From Ilumatobacter fluminis (GTDB lineage Bacteria; Actinomycetota; Acidimicrobiia; Acidimicrobiales; Ilumatobacteraceae), in the NCBI RefSeq assembly GCF_004364865.1, contig NZ_SOAU01000001.1, positions 1,178,001 through 1,242,000 on the forward strand: DNA of 64,000 bases, read 5' to 3'. The notes beneath the pieces were generated by a model. The model was not told the DNA's origin and made no database searches. It saw nothing but the letters and a program-made list of their open reading frames with translations. Position 1 is the first letter of the stretch. The number at the start of each line of letters is the position of its first letter. The position numbers and the translations under genes are program-made. Below, piece by piece: positions 1 to 8,130 of this stretch.

Positions 1-2
1 GC

Positions 3-431
3 TCCGGACGTCGCGTCGTGGGCGTGTGCGGCGGGGCGATGATGCTCGGTCGTCGCATCCACGATCCCGACGGTGTCGAGTCGGACCGTTCCACGATCGA
101 CGGCATCGGTCTGCTGCCCTACGACACCCACATGGCCGGCGACAAGCTCGTGACGCCGACGACGGTGACCGTGGACGGGCTCGACGTCGACGGCTACGAG
201 ATCCGCCACGGTCGGCTGGTGGGCGTCGACGGTGCACCGATCGGAACGCTGGTCGAGCAGGGCGGCATCACGGCGACGACCGTGCACGGGGTGTTCGAAG
301 ACGAGCGGCTGCTCGAGCGGTGGTTCGCCCGGCGGGTCGTCGACCCGCTGCCGGACACGTTCGACCTGCTCGCCGATGCCGTCGACGAGCACCTCGACAC
401 CGACCTGCTCGAGCGTCTCATCGGATGCTGA
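3..431 (+). CDS. cobQ: Cobyric acid synthase, C-terminal glutamine amidotransferase part (5' truncated by window edge)
   Basis: The frame is open from the window edge, so this is the 3' end of a longer gene. CobQ amidates the side chains of adenosylcobyrinic acid a,c-diamide using glutamine-derived ammonia, in the cytoplasm. The 142 visible residues are the end of its class I-like amidotransferase domain: the nucleophile elbow VGVCGGAMMLG carries the catalytic Cys at residue 9 of the fragment, and a TVHGVF segment supplies the usual histidine. The stop codon overlaps the cobD start (ATGCTGA), so the two genes are translationally coupled in a cobalamin operon entering from the left. CobB has a similar domain, but linkage and the CobQ-like elbow favour CobQ. 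Confidence 0.85.
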   Translation, partial: SGRRVVGVCGGAMMLGRRIHDPDGVESDRSTIDGIGLLPYDTHMAGDKLVTPTTVTVDGLDVDGYEIRHGRLVGVDGAPIGTLVEQGGITATTVHGVFEDERLLERWFARRVVDPLPDTFDLLADAVDEHLDTDLLERLIGC

Positions 432-1342
432 CCCCGCTCGCCGTGCTCGCCGCCGATCGGGTGGTCGGCGAGCCGCCCGCCCGTTGGCATCCCGTCGTGT
501 GGTTCGGCCGGGCCGCGCACGAGGCCGAACGTCGGCTGTATCGAGATGGTGTCGCAGCAGGTGTGCTCCACTCCGCCGTTCTCGTCGGCGGCGCAGCCGG
601 CATCGGGATCGTGATGAACCGCGTGCTCGGTCGTCGCACTGCTGCCGTGGTCGCCGGTGCGATGTCGGTCGCCGGCCGCATGCTCGCCGACGAGGTCACC
701 TCCGTCGGATCAGCGCTCGCCGCGGATGACCTGGCGCTCGCTCGGCAGCGGGTGAGCCGCATCGTCGGTCGCGAGACGGGTTCGCTCGACGCCGGCGGTG
801 TGGCGAGGGCAGCGATCGAGTCGCTCGCGGAGAACTCGGTCGATGCGGTCACTGCGCCGTTGTTCTTCGCTGCGGTCGGTGGTGCCCCGGCCGTCTTGGC
901 GCACCGCGCGGTGAACACCCTCGACGCGATGGTCGGCCACCGCACCGACCGCTACGAACGGTTCGGCAAGTCGGCGGCGCGCATCGACGACGCCATGGCC
1001 TGGCTCCCCGCGCGGCTGACCGCAGCGGTCGTGATGACGGTCCGGCCGCGTCGCGCACGCCAGGTCGTCCTGATCGTTCGGCGCGACGCCCGTGCGCACC
1101 CGTCCCCGAACGGGGGAGTGGTCGAGGCGGCGTTCGCCGCTGCGCTGGGCGTTCGTCTCGGCGGCGTCAACCGCTACGGAACCGAGGTCGACGACCGCGG
1201 CACGCTCGGTGACGGAGGCCCTCCCACGTCGCTCGATGTCGGTCGGGCCGTGCGTCTCGCCCGGCAGACGTGGTGGGCAACCGCCGTGGTGCTGACGCTC
1301 GTCCGGCTCGGGGTGCCCCGCCGGATCAACCCCACACGGTGA
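425..1342 (+). CDS. cobD: Adenosylcobinamide-phosphate synthase CobD/CbiB
   Basis: Integral membrane protein of 305 residues that attaches aminopropanol (or its phosphate) to adenosylcobyric acid to make adenosylcobinamide (phosphate). CbiB family motifs are in order: DEVTSVGSAL and IVGRETGSLD near residues 80-120, AIESLAENSVDAVTAPLFF, VNTLDAMVGHRTDRYERFG, and AHPSPNGGVVEAAFAAALG. Several hydrophobic segments separate them. The ATG at 425 overlaps the cobQ stop by 7 nt and gives the normal family length and N-terminus (MLTPLAVLAADRVVGEPP). The 3' end overlaps the convergent DMT transporter by 17 nt, so no terminator space exists between them. Confidence 0.92.
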   Translation: MLTPLAVLAADRVVGEPPARWHPVVWFGRAAHEAERRLYRDGVAAGVLHSAVLVGGAAGIGIVMNRVLGRRTAAVVAGAMSVAGRMLADEVTSVGSALAADDLALARQRVSRIVGRETGSLDAGGVARAAIESLAENSVDAVTAPLFFAAVGGAPAVLAHRAVNTLDAMVGHRTDRYERFGKSAARIDDAMAWLPARLTAAVVMTVRPRRARQVVLIVRRDARAHPSPNGGVVEAAFAAALGVRLGGVNRYGTEVDDRGTLGDGGPPTSLDVGRAVRLARQTWWATAVVLTLVRLGVPRRINPTR

Positions 1343-2216
1343 CGAGGACGACGCCGAGGAGGACGAGCCCACTCGCGAGATGGTCGGCCCGGGTGTGACG
1401 CTCGCCGAGCGTCACACGGGCGAGGACGAACGCGATGATCAGCTCGACCTGGCCGAGCGTCCGCACCTTCGCGGCGCTCTCGAGCGTGAACGCCCACGCC
1501 CACCCGATCGAGCCGAGCAGGCTCAACACGCCCACCGGGATCGCCGGTCGCCACGCGCCGATGGTCCGGGCGATCTGGGAGGGATCGGTGGCCACGAACC
1601 ACCCGGCATTCAGCAGCGTCTGGACCACGAGCAACGCCGTGAGGGTGAGCACGGCGCGATCGAACGAGGGCGCATCGATCAGCGACCGAGAGGCCGATCC
1701 GATGCCGAGCGACGCAGCAGCGAACCCGGCGCCCGCTGCGAGTCCGAGCAGCGCGGCCGGATCGCCGGCCCGTTCCAGCAGGCTGGCCAACGAGCCCTTC
1801 GACGCGAGCCACGCGACGCCGATCGTGACCAGCACGGCACCGAACCAGCCGGCCGGACGGAGTGCGGTCTCGAAGCCGATGGCGCCGAGCGCAGCGACGA
1901 ACAGCACCTCGGACTTCGAGTAGACGGTCCCGACCGCGAAGTCGCGCACCTTGAAGGACTGGAGGAGTGCAACGGTGCCGGCGATCTGTCCGACGGCCCC
2001 GACCAGGAGCGCCGGCCAGAACGAGGCAGGGACGCCGGGCAGGTCGCGGTCGAGCGCACCGAAGAGGACGAGGCTCAGCAGCAGAGCCAACGGGGCGCCG
2101 TAGGCGTAGCGGACGAAGCCGGCGGCAGCGGTCGAGAGCACCGAGCGGAGCTGGTGCTGACGTGACGTCCTCAGGATCTGGAACGTTGCGGCCGCGAGCG
2201 TGATGAGGATCCACAT
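1326..2216 (-). CDS. DMT/EamA-type membrane transporter
   Basis: 296-residue, very hydrophobic protein with about ten predicted transmembrane segments in two repeated halves, the architecture of drug/metabolite (EamA-type) transporters. The second half carries the typical SLLGSIGWAWAF...VRTLGQVELIIAFVLA...LGERHTRADHLASGLVLLG pattern (shown in pieces). The substrate cannot be inferred. It is encoded convergent to cobD with overlapping 3' ends. The ATG at 2216 has no clear Shine-Dalgarno sequence. It resembles a second DMT gene at 16.5-17.5 kb only in general fold, not as a close duplicate. Confidence 0.8.
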   Translation of the reverse strand: MWILITLAAATFQILRTSRQHQLRSVLSTAAAGFVRYAYGAPLALLLSLVLFGALDRDLPGVPASFWPALLVGAVGQIAGTVALLQSFKVRDFAVGTVYSKSEVLFVAALGAIGFETALRPAGWFGAVLVTIGVAWLASKGSLASLLERAGDPAALLGLAAGAGFAAASLGIGSASRSLIDAPSFDRAVLTLTALLVVQTLLNAGWFVATDPSQIARTIGAWRPAIPVGVLSLLGSIGWAWAFTLESAAKVRTLGQVELIIAFVLARVTLGERHTRADHLASGLVLLGVVLVTVWG

Positions 2217-2464
2217 GGCTTGTCTCGAAATATGGGACTGGTTGTCCCGACGTGTAAGAACTGTAGCGGCGTCGGCCAGGCGAGCGCGAACCGCAGGGCA
2301 TCGACCGGAATGCGGCGGTCGTGACCGGACGGTGACGACGGGATGTCGGGGAGATCAAGCTTCGGTCACGAGTGCGCTCCGGGGCTCGGATTGCCCCGAT
2401 CGGCTGCCGATGCACTGGTACCCAAGGAGTGCGACAGCCGCCGCACACCGACGAGGAGCCCACG
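2217..2464. other. 248-bp divergent intergenic region
   Basis: Lies between the divergent DMT transporter and the flippase-like gene. It contains a short inverted repeat GGGAC-TGGTT-GTCCC at 2234-2248 next to the DMT start, and a GAGGAG ribosome binding site about 8 nt before the ATG at 2465. No convincing -35/-10 pair or small ORF was recognised. Confidence 0.4.
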
Positions 2465-3577
2465 ATGCGATCCCGCACGCGCCACATCCTGATGATCGCC
2501 GTCGCCGCCGGATTGCTCGCCGTGTTCGCGTCGGGGTACGGCGAACCGGTCCGTTTCATGATCGGACGGATCGGCGACCTGCGGCCGATTCCGGTCGTCG
2601 TCGGCGTCGCGGTGTCGATGCTGGCGATGTGGAACCGGGGATGGATGAACCAGGTCGCGCACGAGGCGGTCGGCGTGCGATGCGGGGCGACCGAGATGAC
2701 TCGGACCGCAGCCGTCGGGTTCACCGCCCAGAAGGTCGTGAAGTCGGCCGGCGCCGCCGGGCTCGCCGTCTTCGTCCGGCACGGACGTCGACGCGGGCAT
2801 CAGCCCGGCGCCGTCGTCGCCGCCTGCGTTCTCACGGCGGTCGCTGCCTTCCTGGCGCTCGGCGGACTGCTCGCCATCGCCATCGGCGTCCTCGCAGCGA
2901 CGGATCGTCTGACCGGATGGTGGATCGCTGCCGCCGTCGGCTTCTCGCTCTACGCCGTCGTCGTGATCGTCGGCGCCGTCGTCGTGATCCGCAGCCGGTC
3001 GACGGTGTCGTGGGCGTGGGATCGGGTGCAGCGGCTGCGACGCCGTCCGCCGACGCCGATGCCGACGGGCTGGTTCGATGCCCTCGACGTCGGACGCCGA
3101 CGCCCGACCGGGCTCGTGCGTCTCGTCGGACACGCCGTGCTCGGCAAGCTGCTCGGAGCCACCGTGCTCACCGCTGCGCTGGCCGCCACCGGGCTCGACG
3201 TCGGGCTCTCCGATGCCCTGATCATCTACGCCACGGCCCTCGCTGCCTCGATGGTGGCGATCGTGCCGGGTGGCGTCGGCGTGGTCGAGGGGTCGCTCGT
3301 CGCCCTGCTCGTCGCCGGCGGAGCCGAGGCAGGGCCGGCCGCCCTGGCCGTCGCCCTGTTCCGCGTGCTCGACCTGTGGTTGCCGGTATTGGCGGGGTTC
3401 ATCGCCGCTCGAGGCGAGCTGTCGAACCGTGAACCTGAGGTCGAGGTCACCCCGGTCGTGTCGATGGACCCGGCCGGCGCCCCTCACGGCGCCGTGCTTG
3501 ACGTCGTGCCCGGCCCGGCGCCCGATGCGTCGCCGGGCATCGCCGGCGCCGGTCGGCCGGTTCCCGCTCTCGTGTGA
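2465..3577 (+). CDS. Lysylphosphatidylglycerol synthase TM region / UPF0104 family membrane protein
   Basis: 370-residue polytopic membrane protein. The family comprises flippase-like domains, either free-standing or as the N-terminal part of MprF; free-standing members are usually uncharacterised membrane proteins. The signature near the C-terminus is [10 protein letters not shown] followed by hydrophobic helices. An Arg/Pro-rich cytoplasmic loop (about residues 185-205) splits two membrane blocks. The last 55 or so residues are hydrophilic and Pro/Gly/Ala-rich. The ATG at 2465 was chosen because a GAGGAG site precedes it and an in-frame upstream extension would encode low-complexity, basic sequence. 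The downstream M23 peptidase gene follows on the same strand. Confidence 0.75.
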   Translation: MRSRTRHILMIAVAAGLLAVFASGYGEPVRFMIGRIGDLRPIPVVVGVAVSMLAMWNRGWMNQVAHEAVGVRCGATEMTRTAAVGFTAQKVVKSAGAAGLAVFVRHGRRRGHQPGAVVAACVLTAVAAFLALGGLLAIAIGVLAATDRLTGWWIAAAVGFSLYAVVVIVGAVVVIRSRSTVSWAWDRVQRLRRRPPTPMPTGWFDALDVGRRRPTGLVRLVGHAVLGKLLGATVLTAALAATGLDVGLSDALIIYATALAASMVAIVPGGVGVVEGSLVALLVAGGAEAGPAALAVALFRVLDLWLPVLAGFIAARGELSNREPEVEVTPVVSMDPAGAPHGAVLDVVPGPAPDASPGIAGAGRPVPALV

Positions 3578-3615
3578 ACGTCGCGGGGTGCTGCCCGTTG
3601 TTCGTCATCGTTCTG

Positions 3616-3621
3616 TAACGT
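3616..3621 (+). promoter_or_regulatory. Leaderless -10 box for the M23 peptidase gene
   Basis: TAACGT lies 8 nt before GTG 3630 and no Shine-Dalgarno sequence is present. It matches the TAnnnT pattern repeated at many starts in this window and supports GTG 3630 as the start. Confidence 0.5.
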
Positions 3622-3629
3622 TGTTGCTC

Positions 3630-4910
3630 GTGCCTGGAACAGCGACAACCCGGACGTGGGCCGCGATCGTCGGCTTGCTGGTGGCGTTCGCGCCCCACCA
3701 CGTCGTCGTCGCGGGCGCCGACGACCCCGCTGCCGTGCAGGCAGCACGCGAGATCCAGGCAGCTCGCGACCGTGCCAACGCTGCAGCGCAGGCGCTGTTC
3801 GACGCCGAGTCGCAGATCGACGTGCTCTCGGGTGAGATCGAACTCGCCGAGGCACGTCTCGACGATCTCGAGGCCGAGGTCGGCGATATGCGCGACAGCC
3901 TCGCCGATGTCGCCGTCAGACGATTCGTCTCGGGTGGCGTCACCTCGAACCCGCTGCTGACCCCGCTCGACGAGGTCCAGGCGTCGTCTCGTGCGGCCGT
4001 GCTCAGCAGTACGGCGACGGGCGACGTGCTCGTGAGCGTCGACGATTTCGACGCGGCGATCGACGAGGTCAACGACGCGCGCTCCGACCTCGAACGCCAG
4101 CGGGCGCAGCAGCTGTCGGCCGTCGAGGAGTACGAGCAGCTGCGTCTGAACGCCGAAGCCGAGGTCGTCCGGTTGCAGGAGATCGAGGAGCAGCGGCTCC
4201 AGGACGTCGCCGTCCAACGCGAACTCGAACGCCAGCGTCAGGAACAGCTCGCCGCCGAACAGGCCGAACAGCAGCGTCAGGCCGAGGCGGCCGCAGCCGC
4301 GCAGCCCCAAGATCAGCCCCAGGCGGTGAGCGGCGGCAACTCCCAGGCCGTTGCCGACAGCGGCGGATCGAGCGACGACAGCGGTGGGTCGGACTCGAGC
4401 AGCGACGACGCCGGGAGCAACGACGCCGGCGGCTCGAACGACGAGCCTGCACCCGCACCCGCTCCAGCGCCCGCCCCCGAGCCGGCACCGGCGCCGGCCC
4501 CCGAGCCCGCGCCGGCACCCGTCACGTCGGGCATCGCCTGTCCGGTGCGTGGCGCCACCGGCTTCGCCGACACGTGGGGTGCACCCCGTTCGGGTGGGCG
4601 CACGCACAAGGGCGTCGACATGATCTCGGCCACGGGCACCCCGCTGGTCGCCGTCACGTCCGGCCGAGTGAACTTCAAGACGAACACACTCGGCGGGAAC
4701 GCCGTGTGGCTCTACGGCAACAACGGCGACAGCTACTACTACGCCCACTTGAGTGCGTGGGAGGGTTCGAGCCGCACGGTCTCCAAGGGCGAGGTGATCG
4801 GCTACGTCGGTGCGACCGGCAACGCCGGCGTCCCGCACCTCCACTTCGAGATCCACCCGGGTGGCGGTTCGGCCGTCAACCCGTACCCCGCCGTCCGCGC
4901 CGCCTGCTGA
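3630..4910 (+). CDS. Secreted coiled-coil M23 (LytM-type) peptidase
   Basis: 426 residues from GTG 3630. A signal peptide (about 1-29, hydrophobic core [11 protein letters not shown]) is followed by a long Glu/Gln/Ala-rich coiled coil (about 35-235), a low-complexity Ser/Gly/Asp then Ala-Pro-Glu-repeat linker (about 236-300), and a C-terminal M23 domain. Zinc ligands are visible: the first His in HKGVD (residue 326) with its Asp, and HLHFE (H403 and H405), so the peptidase should be active on cell-wall peptides. The layout is that of EnvC/RipA-like hydrolases whose coiled coil restrains or localises the enzyme. Possible alternative starts are TTG 3621/3624 or GTG 3588. It ends 4 nt before the convergent zwf stop. 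Confidence 0.85.
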   Translation: MPGTATTRTWAAIVGLLVAFAPHHVVVAGADDPAAVQAAREIQAARDRANAAAQALFDAESQIDVLSGEIELAEARLDDLEAEVGDMRDSLADVAVRRFVSGGVTSNPLLTPLDEVQASSRAAVLSSTATGDVLVSVDDFDAAIDEVNDARSDLERQRAQQLSAVEEYEQLRLNAEAEVVRLQEIEEQRLQDVAVQRELERQRQEQLAAEQAEQQRQAEAAAAAQPQDQPQAVSGGNSQAVADSGGSSDDSGGSDSSSDDAGSNDAGGSNDEPAPAPAPAPAPEPAPAPAPEPAPAPVTSGIACPVRGATGFADTWGAPRSGGRTHKGVDMISATGTPLVAVTSGRVNFKTNTLGGNAVWLYGNNGDSYYYAHLSAWEGSSRTVSKGEVIGYVGATGNAGVPHLHFEIHPGGGSAVNPYPAVRAAC

Positions 4911-4914
4911 CCCC

Positions 4915-6321
4915 CTAGCTCGGCATGTACCAGTGGTCGCCGTCCTCGAGGAGGCGGTCGGCTTCGGCCGGTCCCCACGAGCCACGGAAGTACGGATGCA
5001 CCGGGCCCGGTTCGTCGAGCAGCGGCTGCACGACCCGCCACGTCTCTTCGACCACGTCCTGGCGGGCGAACCGCCGGTTCGAACCCTGGATCGCGTCGCC
5101 GAGCAGCCGCTCGTACGCGGACGACCGTTCGCCGAGCGCGGCCGCGAAGTCGACGGAGATGTCGACGTCCTGGCTGTCGAGGTGCGGACCGGGCGTCTTT
5201 GCCTGGAGCGTGAAGGTCACGCCGTCCTGGCTGCCGAGGCGGAGCCGCACGAGGTTCCGTCCGGGCGGCGGACCACCGGCCTCGTCGAACAACAGACGCG
5301 GCGGTGGCTGGAACTCGATCACCGCTTCGGTCGCGGCCTCGGTCAGCCCCTTCCCGACGCGCACGAACCACGGCACGCCGGCCCAGCGCCACGAGTCGAT
5401 CTCGAGCCGGGCGGCGACGTACGTCTCCACCGTCGAGTCGGTCTCGACCCCCGGCTCGTCGCGGTACCCGACGTACTGGCCGCGGACGACCTCGGTCGGA
5501 TCGATCGCCTGCATCGCGGCGAGCACCTTGGCCTTCTCGTCTTGCAGATACTGGCTGTCGGAGCCGGCCGGCGGTTCCATGGCCAGCAAGGCGACGACCT
5601 GCAAGAGGTGGTTCTGCAGCACGTCTCGGATCGCGCCGACCCCGTCGTAGAACGACCCTCGCCCTTCGACGCCGATCGTCTCCGACATCGTCACCTGGAC
5701 ACTGCGCACGTAGCGCCGGTTCCAGACCGGTTCGAGCAGGGTGTTCGAGAACCGGAAGACCAGGAGGTCCTCGACCGACTCCTTGCCGAGATAGTGATCG
5801 ATGCGGAAGATGCGCTCTTCGGGGAAGACCGAGGCGAGCGTCTGGTTGAGTTCGCATGCCGAGGCGAAGTCCCGACCGAAGGGTTTCTCGACCACGATGC
5901 GGCCGCGCTGGTTGAGGCCGACCGAGGCGAGCCGTCGGGCGACCTCGGGGAACATCGACGGTGGGATCGCCATGTAGTACACGGCGTTCTTCGAGCCGTG
6001 TCGGTCGAGGGTGTCGCGCAGTTCGTTCCAGGTGGCCTGGTCGGCGTAGTCGCCCTGGATGAGATCCATCCGGTCCTTCAGCGGATCGATGACCGCCGCG
6101 TCGGCGTGCGCCTCGGCGGCCACGATCGCGTCGCGGGCGTGCTCGCGGAAACCGTCGTCGGTCCAGTCGGAGCGAGCGACACCGATGACCGGCACGTTGA
6201 GCACACCGGTCCGCTCGAGGTGATAGAGCGCCGGGAACAGCTTCCGCTTGGCGAGGTCGCCGGTGGCACCGAAGAGGACGAGGGCGTCGGCTTCGGGCTG
6301 GGTCGAGAGCGGCAGCGTCAT
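4915..6321 (-). CDS. zwf: Glucose-6-phosphate 1-dehydrogenase
   Basis: 468-residue cytoplasmic enzyme oxidising glucose-6-phosphate to 6-phosphogluconolactone with NADP+, first step of the oxidative pentose phosphate pathway. The N-terminal nucleotide site GATGDLAKRK is at 18-27, EKPFG at 145-149, and the active-site signature RIDHYLGKE at 173-181 with its catalytic His/Lys. Length is normal for bacterial G6PD. The start overlaps the gnd stop by 4 nt (ATGA), so it is the second gene of a gnd-zwf operon transcribed leftward. No opcA or pgl gene is adjacent. Confidence 0.96.
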   Translation of the reverse strand: MTLPLSTQPEADALVLFGATGDLAKRKLFPALYHLERTGVLNVPVIGVARSDWTDDGFREHARDAIVAAEAHADAAVIDPLKDRMDLIQGDYADQATWNELRDTLDRHGSKNAVYYMAIPPSMFPEVARRLASVGLNQRGRIVVEKPFGRDFASACELNQTLASVFPEERIFRIDHYLGKESVEDLLVFRFSNTLLEPVWNRRYVRSVQVTMSETIGVEGRGSFYDGVGAIRDVLQNHLLQVVALLAMEPPAGSDSQYLQDEKAKVLAAMQAIDPTEVVRGQYVGYRDEPGVETDSTVETYVAARLEIDSWRWAGVPWFVRVGKGLTEAATEAVIEFQPPPRLLFDEAGGPPPGRNLVRLRLGSQDGVTFTLQAKTPGPHLDSQDVDISVDFAAALGERSSAYERLLGDAIQGSNRRFARQDVVEETWRVVQPLLDEPGPVHPYFRGSWGPAEADRLLEDGDHWYMPS

Positions 6322-7352
6322 CGGGTGGAGTCCTTCCGCTCGTGGTGGCCACCGAAGCCGGCGCGCATCGCCGACAGCACCTTGTTGGCGTCGTCGGCCC
6401 GCCCGCGCGACTCGAAGCGGGCGTACAGCGCCGCCGACAACGCGGGGACCGGGACCCCCTCGTCGATCGCAGCGTGCAGCGTCCACCGGCCCTCGCCCGA
6501 GTCGCTCACGTGGCCGGCGTACTCCTCGAGTCGTGGATCGGCGAGGTAGGCCTCGGCGGTGAGGTCGAGGAGCCAGCTCGTGATCACCGACCCGCGCCGC
6601 CAGACCTCGCTCACCGACGACAGGTCGATGTCGTACTGGTAGTACTTCGCGTCGTCGAGGGGTGCCGTTTCGGCGTCGGCGGCGTGGTCGACGGCGCCGA
6701 TGTTCGCCTTGGCGAGCACGTTGAAGCCCTCGGCATACGCCTGCATGAGGCCGTACTCGATGCCGTTGTGCACCATCTTCACGAAGTGGCCGGCTCCCGA
6801 GGGGCCGCAGTGCAACCAGCCCTGCTCGGCGGGCGTCGGGTCGCCCTCGCGACCGGGCGTCCGTTCCGCTGCGTCGACACCGGGTGCCAGGGTCGAAAAG
6901 ATCGGTGACAGCCGGTCGACGGCGTCGGTGTCGCCGCCGATCATCAGGCAATAGCCCCGTTCGAGACCGTGGATGCCGCCGCTCGTGCCGACGTCGAGGT
7001 AGTGCAGTTGCCGATCGCGCAGCGCCTCGCTGCGGTCGACGTCGTGGCGGTACCACGAGTTGCCGCCGTCGATGATCGTGTCGTCGGGCGACAGCAGGGG
7101 AGCCAGCTGTTCGACCGTGCTCCCGACGTAGGCGGCCGGGATCATCACCCAGATGTTGCGCGGCGGCTCGAGTGCGGCGACCAGTTCTTCGAGCGAGTGC
7201 GCTGGTGTCGCTCCTTCGGCCGCCATCTGGTCGACGGCCTCGTCGCTCACGTCGTGCACCACGCACTCGTGACCGGCGGCCATCAGGCGGCGAACCATGT
7301 TGGCGCCCATCCGGCCCAGGCCGACCATTCCCAACTGCATCGTCTGTTGCAT
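6318..7352 (-). CDS. gnd: 6-phosphogluconate dehydrogenase, decarboxylating (short form)
   Basis: 344 residues; converts 6-phosphogluconate to ribulose-5-phosphate with CO2 release. The Rossmann motif GLGRMGANM is near the N-terminus, followed by DGGNSWYRHD (substrate loop), TSGGIHGLERGYCLMIGG and the catalytic HNGIEYGLMQAYAEG region (about 185-205). The length matches the roughly 300-340-residue GndA-type enzymes rather than the 470-residue form. The first ATG (7352) is used here; the second in-frame ATG at 7340 gives the family-typical MQLGMVGLGRMG start and is equally plausible. It is coupled to zwf by a 4-nt overlap, giving both NADPH-producing steps one transcript. Confidence 0.93.
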   Translation of the reverse strand: MQQTMQLGMVGLGRMGANMVRRLMAAGHECVVHDVSDEAVDQMAAEGATPAHSLEELVAALEPPRNIWVMIPAAYVGSTVEQLAPLLSPDDTIIDGGNSWYRHDVDRSEALRDRQLHYLDVGTSGGIHGLERGYCLMIGGDTDAVDRLSPIFSTLAPGVDAAERTPGREGDPTPAEQGWLHCGPSGAGHFVKMVHNGIEYGLMQAYAEGFNVLAKANIGAVDHAADAETAPLDDAKYYQYDIDLSSVSEVWRRGSVITSWLLDLTAEAYLADPRLEEYAGHVSDSGEGRWTLHAAIDEGVPVPALSAALYARFESRGRADDANKVLSAMRAGFGGHHERKDSTR

Positions 7353-7403
7353 GCTCTCAGCCTGCCACGTCGCGATGCGGTTGCCGACCGGGTCGGCGCG
7401 ACG

Positions 7404-8024
7404 TCACCAGATGTTCGCCGGGCCGAGCCCGTCGATCTCTGCGCGGCCCATCATCCACGCCAGTCGACGCGGTGGTGGGGTTCGCAAGGCGGCCTCGGGC
7501 AGCGGCGTGAGCCCCATTGGTTTGCCGGCCCGCCACAGCATCTCCATCGCTCGGAGTTCCTTGCGCACGTACCGGCTCGGGAAATCGTCGAACCCGTAAC
7601 CGAGCCCGAGGTCGGCACGGTGCACCTCGACCTCGCGCTGGCGGAGGAACGGCAGCATCTCCTTCGGGCGTGCCGCTGCGATGGTGTCGACCGTTCCCGA
7701 CCAGTCGTCGACCGTCGCCAGCGCCTCGTCGACCGCGGCAGCGCTCCGTTCGACGTCGTCGACGAGCTCTTCCCAGCTCCGGTCGGCGCCCGCCTCGATG
7801 TCGGCGTTGCGCCCGTCGCGGCCGTGCGGATACTGCGGGTTCCCGTCGAGCATCGACAGGATGCTGTCGGCGTTGCGGGCGAGGTGGGTGAGCACGTGCC
7901 CGATGGACCAGTCGGGGAGCGCCGACGCCGTCGCCGGGTCGAGCGGCTCCAGCGTGCGCAGGTGGGTCACCAGCCCGGCGTGTGCCCCCGCCAGATCCGC
8001 CACGTCGGTCTCGATCTCCGTCAT
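7404..8024 (-). CDS. Maleylpyruvate isomerase-family mycothiol-dependent (DinB-like) protein
   Basis: 206 residues. The N-terminal helical bundle has the metal-binding pattern of the mycothiol-dependent DinB-like fold: WSIGHVLTHLARNADS (about 40-56) provides the first histidine, with REVEVHRADLG further on supplying the others. Family members use mycothiol as thiol cofactor for isomerisation or transfer; the substrate here is unknown. It is one of three such proteins in the first 21 kb (others at 18350 and 19919). It is transcribed leftward ahead of gnd, with 51 nt between. A TAGGTT box 7 nt before the ATG suggests its own leaderless promoter. Confidence 0.78.
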   Translation of the reverse strand: MTEIETDVADLAGAHAGLVTHLRTLEPLDPATASALPDWSIGHVLTHLARNADSILSMLDGNPQYPHGRDGRNADIEAGADRSWEELVDDVERSAAAVDEALATVDDWSGTVDTIAAARPKEMLPFLRQREVEVHRADLGLGYGFDDFPSRYVRKELRAMEMLWRAGKPMGLTPLPEAALRTPPPRRLAWMMGRAEIDGLGPANIW

Positions 8025-8031
8025 GTTCGGG

Positions 8032-8037
8032 AACCTA
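8032..8037 (-). promoter_or_regulatory. Leaderless -10 box for the mycothiol-type gene at 7404-8024
   Basis: TAGGTT (read on the minus strand), 7 nt before the ATG, without a Shine-Dalgarno sequence. It sits just outside the inverted repeat at 8044-8130. Confidence 0.5.
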
Positions 8038-8043
8038 CAGCGC

Positions 8044-8130
8044 GAACAGAAGGGGTCAGGCACCTTCTGTTCCCCACCACGTAATCGCGGGCAAGCGGGC
8101 AGAACAGAAGGTGCCTGACCCCTTCTGTTC
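8044..8130. repeat. GGGGTCAGGCACC-type paired palindrome, locus 1
   Basis: Two 29-nt arms, 8044-8072 and 8102-8130, are exact reverse complements separated by 29 nt. Each arm is itself a hairpin: GAACAGAAGG and CCTTCTGTTC flank a 9-nt loop GGTCAGGCA. The region can therefore fold as two small hairpins or one long one. The right end shares two bases with the stop codon of the DUF1295 gene (8129-8131). Four further copies of this family are at 22.5, 27.4, 51.6 and 56.5 kb. It could act as a terminator for the DUF1295 transcript; there is no U-run. Confidence 0.9.

Noticed and set aside
194-1372. Minus-strand open frames over cobQ/cobD
   Set aside because: Low-complexity Arg/Gly/Ala-rich translations without motifs; the plus-strand genes have complete family signatures.
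7368-7403. CGTCGCG/CGCGACG inverted repeat between gnd and the mycothiol-type gene as a terminator
   Set aside because: Stem is short with a large loop and no U-run; such repeats are expected by chance in this GC-rich sequence.
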